A DNA stretch of 64,000 bases from Telmatactis stephensoni. Its lineage: Eukaryota > Cnidaria > Anthozoa > Actiniaria > Isophelliidae. The notes under the pieces were generated by a model. The model was not told the origin of the DNA and did not search any database. It saw only the letters and a program-made list of their open reading frames with translations. This document shows, piece after piece, positions 56,476 through 64,000 of the stretch. The position numbers and the translations under genes are program-made. The DNA is taken from positions 62,001 through 126,000 of the forward strand of contig JALIZF010001267.1 of NCBI GenBank assembly GCA_029948255.1, given 5' to 3'. The stretch's first letter is position 1. Each line of letters opens with the position of its first letter.

Positions 56476-56900
56476 TTAGAGTGATTTTCATCGGATCGTG
56501 AAGTACTAACTAGCTATTTAGTGTACAGTCTAGTCAAAATTCAACAAAAAGAAACAATGGAATTGGGATCTACTAGTGTGTATTAGCTTAGCAGCTATTT
56601 CACAGTCCGATGAAAATCACTCTAAAGATCAGAAAGTTGACTGACTAGTTAGTACAGTTCATAAAGAACAATTGAAAACAATGGGTGTAGCATCTACAAG
56701 AGTGATCGCACTAAACCCGTGAAATTGTACTAGCAAAATAATTCAAAATAGCACTAGTAAACAATGGAAAACAAAGAATTTTGTACTATTTAAAACATAA
56801 CATTTTTTTGAATTCTCACTCCAAGAGTCGTCGCTTTCCACTAAAACATGCCAAAAGCATCTAATGGGTTAAAGAGAAAACCAACACACTTCAAACTATT
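56476..56900. repeat. composite dispersed repeat, copy 2
   Basis: The inverted-repeat core TTAGAGTGATTTTCATCGG ... CCGATGAAAATCACTCTAA (56476-56624) holds 'aaacaatggaattgggatct', shared with 10179-10322. The following 'gtgatcgcactaaa..gtgaaattgtactagcaaaata' matches 10020-10080. Confidence 0.75.
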
Positions 56901-57436
56901 GTTTTTGATGATTAACATTTCGCCAAAGAAATTAAAACTTCGCTTTATTTTAGCTTTCATTTATAAGGAATAGTGCGAAAAATAGACAAAAAATGTCATG
57001 CTGCAAGACAGCAAAATGCGATACGGGAAGTCCTTTGTTAAGTTGATCACTTTGTTACCGAGTGGATTTTGTAACCAATATACCCAAGACAGGGATTACC
57101 TCTGTTGTTTTAACTGTAACTTTATTGAGAAAACCATCTACTAATCTATCTAAAAATCCATCTCCAAATCCATCTAACAAGAGCACCCAACTAGCACCCT
57201 ATTTGGGCGTATTTGCTGTGAGAATATTCCTAACACACACGCGTGTTTGCTGATCAAATACTTGCATGTTTATAGGGTGTGGCATTAGATGTCCTTGCCA
57301 GATTAGATTGACATGATGTACATCTATAATTCTTTATTATTATAAACTATAAATATCTATCAAAAATAAGCACTTCCTAACATGCCTCCCTTCTTTGACT
57401 GAGACATCCTGACCTCGATGTCAGAAAATGCTTAAT

Positions 57437-57830
57437 TTCAAAAACTACAAAGCCTACAAGATCAAAAACTACAAAGTCTACAAGATCAAGAACTACAAAG
57501 ACTACAAGATCAATAGCGATCAAGAAAGCATTTTTGATAATGTTGCTTCTTATAAAAAGCATTATGTTTTTCAAGTCTTTTGTTAACGTTCTTTTTTTAG
57601 TTTTGAGTTTTTCTAGTAATTTTTCTTGTTTGGATTTTCTACAAAGTCTACAAGCTCAAATACTACAAAGTCTACAAGATAAATAGCGATATAGAAAGCT
57701 TTTTTGTTAATGTTGCTTCTTATAAATAGCGTTGTGTTTTTCTAGTCTTTTGTTAACGTTCTTTTTTTCAGTTTTGAGTTTTTCTAGGAGATCTTTTTGT
57801 TGGGTTTTCCATTGCTTTTGCCTCTGAAGA
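57437..57830. repeat. tandem duplication (~215 bp) with internal 23-24-bp repeats
   Basis: 'aaaactacaaagtctacaag' recurs five times. The longer phrase 'atgttgcttcttataaa...gttttt' plus 'cttttgttaacgttcttttt' plus 'agttttgagtttttcta' occurs twice (57530-57620, 57705-57795). Confidence 0.85.
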
Positions 57831-58087
57831 TTAATTGAGTTTCATCCTTGACATTAATTGAGCTGCGTAACTTGATTCAGCAAATAAGCACAAACAAAGA
57901 AGAAGAAAAGGTCATTTTAACGTTGAAGATTCAACCAAGCTCTCGTTGTATAACGCGTTAAATACCGACGACCAGACACTTAGATAAGTAGAAATAAGTA
58001 ATAGGTAGTGCTCTTAGATAAGTATTAATCAGTGCTCTTCGTCTTGAAGAATAAACTACAGTTCAGTTTCGGCTGACACAACAGCTA

Positions 58088-58349
58088 CAGGCTCGTAACA
58101 TGGTGGTATATAAATGGGATCAGGGATCAAGCTCCAAATTATGGCCAGGATCAGGGATCAGAGGTCAGGGCTCAGGGATCAAATGGTTGGGATCGAGGAT
58201 CAGGGATATTGGGTCAGGATCAGGGATCAGCTCAGTTTTTTGCACTAAGGATTACGGATAAAAAATTTCTAAAAATATGGACTCAGGAATAAAAATTTCC
58301 GTAAAATCCCGGGATCAGTGAGACGAAAATATACCATGTTACGAGCCTG
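58088..58349. mobile_element. MITE with perfect 17-bp TIR and internal GGGATCA repeats
   Basis: The left end is CAGGCTCGTAACATGGT and the right end ACCATGTTACGAGCCTG. The inside is built from about a dozen GGGATCA / GGATCAGGGATCAG units. It lies 26 bp downstream of the stop codon of the minus-strand gene at 58375-62134. Confidence 0.9.
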
Positions 58350-58374
58350 ACAGCTATGTTCACGTGTTGGCAGC

Positions 58375-61300
58375 TCAGTTTTCAAAAGAACTGGTGTCTA
58401 GTAAATGTCTGATCTCATCGCGTGACTTGAAACAAGAACGCGTGACGAAACTCCAGGCTTTGACAACAAGTCGAACAAGCTGAGAAACAACCACCAGGGC
58501 TACAACAATGCAACAAAGTACTGGAAGCACAGATAAAATTATGACTTGAATCCAGTTTAAGGCGTCTACGGTTGACTTGAGTGGACCTTGTGGAACTTGA
58601 CCAGTGGATAGAAAACTGGCGTTGAAGGTATTTATTATTGCTATGGCAACTAATGCAATCAAAGAAATCATCTCAGCGATGTTGCTTGCTTGGTTACGGA
58701 ATGGACGTACAATGGTGTGATGAAAGAGGATTAAGACACAGAAAAAAGTTAGTAAACTTGTCTTTAAAAGAGGATCATGAGTGACAAATGCAGAGATGGT
58801 GATCAAAACCAGACGTCTGAATATCAGAATACTTTCCCAGTAGATAGCGCCAGTAGTATTGTCTTGCGGTTCACGAAACGGACCATACAGAACGGCAGTG
58901 ACTGACGATTTCCACTCAGGGACTTCTCGTCTTTGTTCATTACCTCCACACATAAACCACGTCAATTTGTACATCAGATAGGGTAAGGGAAGAGCACAAG
59001 CAACGAAGAATTCCTTGATTGAAATTGAGCCTTTATAAAGCCATTTGGATCCCAGCGCTAACGTAACGATGAAAGGAACAACTGATACCACCACAAACAC
59101 CATCAGCACATACTGCCACCATTGGTAACACAACACGTTACCAGCAATGAACAACCGCTTCTCTTCACCAAGTGACGTACAACGCAAGAGTTTGAGAGCT
59201 GTTTTGGCAAGCACGGCGTATCCTAGCAACAGCGTCTCCAAGACAGCACCAAGATAAGGTCCAAGTGATGGAGGAGATTTTGATCTACACTTGTTTAGTA
59301 GATAATGACAGCCATAGAACAAGGCAATTGTCAACAGAACACCAAATACTGGACATGCAAGGAACAGTTGCTTAGTTACCACAGTAAGCCCAACGAAAGG
59401 ACATAGAAAACCACGTAAGAAGATGCGGATTTCAAAGTTAAAAAGTCCCATCATAGGTTGCATGAGGTACTTCTCAACAATGCTGTCGTACGAAGCACTA
59501 ATCAAAAGAATACTAACCACTTGATAAAAGTAGCAAACTATCTTTAAATAGCCACTACTAGGTTTGTCCTTGGAATGGTCTTGTTCATTGTCGTGTCTTG
59601 TGTTGTTTCTGAACCACAGGATGTGACTCTTGAGCATGCACCTAAGCCTTGGTTTATAAATGAAGAACAAAGCAATCAACATCACCATGACAACGGCCAC
59701 GCCCCAGAACCACGTTTCTTGGCATTCGTCTCGAAGAAGGCAAGATGTCGAAAGGAGAGTTTCAGAGTAATTGTCTTTACACTCACCGCAGAGTGGTCCA
59801 GTTCTGTTGCCTTGACAGCTATTGTAATCAGCAAAGTCGTGTTTGTCGGGCTGTTTACAGTATCCCAATGGACAAAGAATAAATTTAAGTGCTGGTGGAT
59901 GGTCTTGAACTTTGTATCCCCAAAAGTTTTGTCTTGCTGATATTTTACCTAAACAATCAGCTCCAAATGGGCATGGCAGACATTTAAAACCGCTATCCAT
60001 ATTTAGCTCCAAGGCTCTGACCATGTTGTATACTGTAGGAACCAATCCCACACGGTTTACAAGAAAGCTGCATGACATTTAATGCAATAATGCACTCATC
60101 TAATGATGCTCTTATATGTTCTTTATCGATTTGGGCTTTAAAATGGTGAATATCTAATTGGCTACCAACTGGACAAGTCAGAATTGTTTCGTTCATATTC
60201 AGTTTACCAAAATTGACATAATTGGCCTTAGATACGGTTACTAAGGATTTTGACAATCCTTGAAGTTGCTTTGAATTCCAAGTCTTGAATTGAATATCAT
60301 TAATGGACCTCCGCTTTGGAAATCGACAAAAGATGAAATGTCAAAAGTGATATTCTTTTTAGGTAGCTGTATCTTCATCGAAGAATGCTGTTGTTGAAAT
60401 AACGAGTCCAGTATTTGCAAACTGGTGGAATCTGTTTCAGGAACATAGATGTGTCCTCCTCGGATTTTAGCAAAATTGTCGATGAAGGGAACAGTTATGT
60501 AAAGTATAGCTACCCTTCAATAAGGACAACTGCCCCTCCAGTCATAGAAGTGTTATTGACAAATACTGTGTCTTTTATTGTCACGAAAGTCATGTAATTC
60601 CACACTTCCCTGGGAAACGGGCTTTTCTGCCCCGGTTTAATACACCCAGGTTCTTTGACGGAATCGTTGGACTCGATTTTGATGAAAATTGCTCCCGCTT
60701 GTCCTCTTGGAGTCTTGTTGTCAAAAAACACACAAGACTCAATTTTTATATTACCACGTTGGAATTGTTCCATCGAGCCAATACTTAGAGCTGCACTAAA
60801 AACATTAGTCTGACTATAGCAGTGTTTGAATGTGACATTATAAAGAAGGACATTTAAAATTGGTTTTGCCATCACCAGTAGGCACCCACCACCATAATCA
60901 TTTGTGACGTTCACGGAATCAAACTCAGTGTTTTTAATTGTTAGTTGTCGTAATATCAGCGTGTTCATTACGACGATGGCGCTTCCCAACTGCGGGGTTA
61001 CGAGTGAGTTGTTCTTCAGTATCACATCTAAAATTGTTACTGTTGCAGTTCCATTAATGCTTAGCATGATGGAAAGTGCAGCTTTGGAACCATTCACAAA
61101 GATATCTCTAAAAATAGTATGTTCTATGTACACCTCACTGTCATGGTCTGTTAACCAGAGTAATACCATACTGGTCCTTTTATTTTTAGATTTAGCGATT
61201 TCAGTTTGGAACTTTTCAAAAAGACTGTTTGCAATGTACAGGCTGCCTTTGTGTTTAGTGCCTACTAGTATACCACCACACCAACTCTGGTAATTCTGAA

Positions 61301-62134
61301 GAAACTTTGTGTTGTTAAGAATCATATTATGTTTGTAACTGACGATAATAATCATGCTAAGCACTGGAACTGGAGTTTTGCTTTCTAAGAACACAACATT
61401 CTCAAGGTGCAACGATGTAAATCCTTCCTTTAAGAAAACCCCTATCAAACCATTCGTCCCAAGGATGTTACGTGTGAAGTTGACATTTTTTAGGGTTATA
61501 TGACATGATATTGACCCTGGATCGTATTCACCTGTTGATGTCACAAAGATGCCGGATGATTTTTGTGAGCTTCTCCAAGATGTTTTGACTTCACTGTTCG
61601 ACATAGAGATGGATATACTGTTTAGTGGTGTTACTCTTCCAATTATATTCAATGTTATACAGGAACTTACATTCACGCATAGAGAGTTATTAAACGAAAA
61701 CATAATGGCTTTTGTCTTTTGGAATAGACTTACAGATTGAAATGCACCACTAAATGTACAGTTATCAATAGAAAGGTTCACGTCTTCAGCATTCACAGAC
61801 GTGTTTAGAAATTGTAGGTTAGTTAACTTCACGTTTGTGTTGTTTTGATGGAGCTGGGCCGGGAAAAATCCTATATCAGATCCTTCGTGGCATTTAACGC
61901 GTGGTATTGACTGGAAACCAACAATAACCATACTCTTGTTGGAATGAATTCCCGCCCACCGCAAAGCAGACGACTTGCAAGTGTATGGAGTGGCATCTGA
62001 TCCAGTACCATCAACGTAGACATGACCTTTGTGTTGTACCCTCAATACACCCATAACGATGGTTTTACAAGGGTTGGATTCTGAACCACATGACTGGCTG
62101 TCACTTCCTCTTTGTGATACATACACACGTTGAA
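58375..62134 (-). CDS. beta-helix ectodomain plus multipass membrane protein, ~1250 aa, four single-base frameshifts, 5' exon missing
   Basis: Function unknown; I associate this layout with large families in sponges and cnidarians. A splice acceptor lies before 62134 (TTATCACAG/TTCAACGTGTG), so a signal-peptide exon should lie further 5' and was not found. The order is YVSQRGSDSQSCGSESNPC; many N-glycosylated parallel-beta-helix-like repeats (NCTFSG, NVNFTRN, NNTKFLQN, NTEFDSV, DTVFVNNTSMTGGA); and Cys-rich turns (CKPCGIGSYS, CLPCPFGADC). GNRTGPLCGECKDNYSETL follows, then about ten helices (e.g. WGVAVVMVMLIALFFIY, ILIFRRLVLITISAFV, ISLIALVAIAIINTF, VIILSVLPVLCCIVVALVVV). Frames switch at about 60513-60515 (+1), 60487-60489 (+1), ~60305-60309 (-1) and 60009-60010 (+1). 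Correcting these gives a whole number of codons (1249 aa from 62126). Confidence 0.7.
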
Positions 62135-62311
62135 CTGTGATAAAAAATGAAATAAATGTTTAGATTACAGCGAAACCCGCGCGATTTCGAATTTGGTTAA
62201 TTAGAAAGCAATTCACTACTTTGAAATCAGTGCAAATCCCTTCTGTTTGTCGGTCATTTTGAACTCTCGGCGAACGATTGTCATGCGAGCTTTGAATACC
62301 GGGGTTCTACC

Positions 62312-62461
62312 TTAGGGACCGTTCATTTTTTTTACAGGGAGGGGTGGGTGAAAAACTAGCCCCCCCTTTATAAGCCTTATTTTTTTTAATGACCCCCCCT
62401 CTCCCCCCAAAAAAATCCCACCGCTCCCCTCCCTCCCTGATAAAAGATGAATGATCCCTAA
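62312..62461. mobile_element. MITE, family 'GGGACCGTTCATT'
   Basis: TTAGGGACCGTTCATTTTTT at the left and GATGAATGATCCCTAAA at the right are imperfect inverted copies. The inside is very G- and C-rich. Confidence 0.7.
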
Positions 62462-62939
62462 AAGGATATCAAAAGTTTGTTGCAGTTGTATAAATGTTAG
62501 CAATCCATGTACTTTAATGTCAGATTATTTCGTTTTTCATGATCATTTACAGGCCCGTAGGCTGCATTCTGAATGGGGATTCGTTTCGGAATCAGGAAGG
62601 ATCAATTTTCTGTAAAGAATAAAGCTCTTGCTCTTCTGAGAGCAAGCAGAACATTTTCAGAAACCATTTACAATAACGACATTATGCGAGCGCGAAGCGC
62701 GAGCCGCTCGTCAAAGTAAGGCATGAAAGAAACTCAAAAGTACTACATTTCAGATTCAGTAAATGAGTATTAGCATATATAACTAGTTTCGGATTTTGTA
62801 ATATCAGTACATTTTAATTTGCGAACGTACTCGAAGCGCGAGCCGCTCAGCGATAGGCAGTAAAGTAGTAACTCAGAAATGTTCTATTCTGTTTCCCTTA
62901 CTTAAAAATAACTGATAAAAGCTCATTGGTATGATGTTT

Positions 62940-63080
62940 TTGAATGCCCCCCCTTTTGACATTGATTCTTCTACATGTAGCCCCCCCCCTCTATAGGCCT
63001 GATTGTTTTGAATGCCCTCCCCCCCCCCCCCCAGATATCCACCGCCCTCCTCTCCCTGATAAAAATGAATGGTCCCTTAG
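62940..63080. mobile_element. MITE fragment, same family
   Basis: The right end AAAAATGAATGGTCCCTTAG (63061-63080) is complete. 'ttgaatgcccccccttttga' and 'ttgaatgccctccccccccc' suggest an internal duplication. Confidence 0.6.
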
Positions 63081-63447
63081 ATAATACTGTAGATATGGGA
63101 ATAGAAATGGTTTGAAATAAAATACAATTTGAATCGAGACTGAACAAAACTGAACAAAACGCTTGCTAAGCGTTAACTTGAGACATCGTCAAAATGTAAC
63201 GAGAACAAAGAAGTGACGTGACTGTTGTTCTCACCACATTATAACGTCGTTTGTGCATCTGTTAGAGTACAAACCCACGGAAAAATAGAATCTATTTGTT
63301 TTATATAATATTCATCGTAACATTTGAACCAATCAGAGCGCGCATAACATTCAATGACGTTCTATGCGTATGTACTGTAATCAAACATGCTTGTGTAATT
63401 ACTCGTGCCCAGGCCTTTAGGCCGGGAACGAGTTATAAACTGCAAAT

Positions 63448-63449
<2 letters not shown>

Positions 63450-63478
<29 letters not shown>
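63450..63478. repeat. poly(T) tract
   Basis: 29 consecutive T. It may be the tail of a minus-strand retroposed element. It creates a poly-Lys reading frame that is not real. Confidence 0.9.
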
Positions 63479-63636
63479 CCTCTGTTCGTCCTCAGCTACT
63501 TCTGATTGGTTAAGAACGTAAAAACAATGCCCTTCATTCATCACCTTTGAGCGACAGCGAACGCAAGCCAGGAACTTGAGGAATGCAAGATGGCCGACTA
63601 TAAAGAAAATAGCTTTCAGAGACAGGCTTTTCCCAG

Positions 63637-64000
63637 GGGCGGATCCAGTGATTTTCAAAGGGGGGTGCGTTTAAATTGATAGCCAAAATGATCAGTATAG
63701 GCAGCTATGAAAATCGGATAATGTATTGCCGACTGCGCTATATTTAGACCAAAGAAGTAAATTATGCACAACTTGATCGCATGCAAATTGACATTTACTT
63801 TGTTACAACTTAATGACGTTCGCGGATAAATGTTCTAACGTTAAGATCTTTTCCATACTTCGTACAGTAAAAGATATTTATTAACTTAATCTAAAAAGCG
63901 AAAAAAAAAATCGCGGTTATCAGGGTATTCTTAGAGATATCATCACACTTACGATTTCGCGCGAATTTCTTTGGGCATGTACGGCGTTTTGTACAATTTT
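63637..64000. other. window end: MITE left end (CAGGGGCGGATCCAG) and spacer
   Basis: The element start resembles 8276-8445, but its other end is beyond the window or lost. Nothing else recognised. A splice-donor-like CGTAAGTG exists on the minus strand near 63950, but no signal-peptide exon could be built. Confidence 0.4.

Overview
This is nuclear DNA of an animal. It is AT-rich, and the genes are split by spliceosomal GT-AG introns with clean phases. tRNA-derived SINEs, tandem repeats and a very dense set of short foldback (MITE-like) elements fill the introns and spacers. No bacterial, plasmid or phage feature was seen. The gene content includes a Frizzled/Smoothened-type receptor without an evident ligand-binding CRD and a long beta-helix/multipass protein of a kind I associate with sponges and cnidarians. 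A non-bilaterian animal, most likely a sponge, is my best guess. That is inference, not proof.

Layout, left to right. (1) 271-388: possible 3' end of an LTR retroelement. (2) 1562-9802 (+): CRYZL1, quinone oxidoreductase-like protein 1, 14 exons, 362 aa. It has a 24-copy minisatellite grown out of one of its own coding exons and a probable U12-type AT-AA intron. (3) 9803-17120: spacer of foldback elements, including a pair of ~0.6 kb inverted arms. (4) 17121-25041 (+): an unrecognised 687-aa multipass membrane protein with a myristoylation/palmitoylation-like N-terminus, 10 exons. (5) 25723-30219: a nested transposon. The outer ends carry TTAA, and the inner part is a 3.7 kb near-palindrome studded with GTAAA(G/A)TTTAC-type motifs. 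(6) 31111-36415 (-): ATP5PO, the OSCP subunit of mitochondrial ATP synthase, 8 exons, 214 aa. (7) 36929-39175 (-): MRNIP, the MRN-complex interacting protein, 3 exons, 400 aa. (8) 40121-45131 (+): a Frizzled/Smoothened-like seven-helix receptor, 7 exons, carrying one apparent extra base. (9) 45132-53780: repeat-rich spacer with SINEs, MITEs and a weak small-gene candidate. (10) 53781-55541 (+): a long intronless unrecognised ORF (586 aa). (11) 55542-58374: repeats. (12) 58375-62134 (-): a ~1250-aa secreted-repeat plus multipass membrane protein broken by four single-base frameshifts within ~500 bp, with its 5' exon not found. (13) 62135-64000: more MITE pieces and a poly-T tract.

The genes do not form one pathway. 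CRYZL1 (NADPH/quinone-type oxidoreductase), ATP5PO (respiration) and MRNIP (DNA double-strand-break response) are housekeeping genes; the rest are membrane proteins or unknown. CRYZL1 and ATP5PO also lie close together on human chromosome 21, so this may be a very old linkage. MRNIP and the receptor gene are head to head across ~0.95 kb and may share a promoter.
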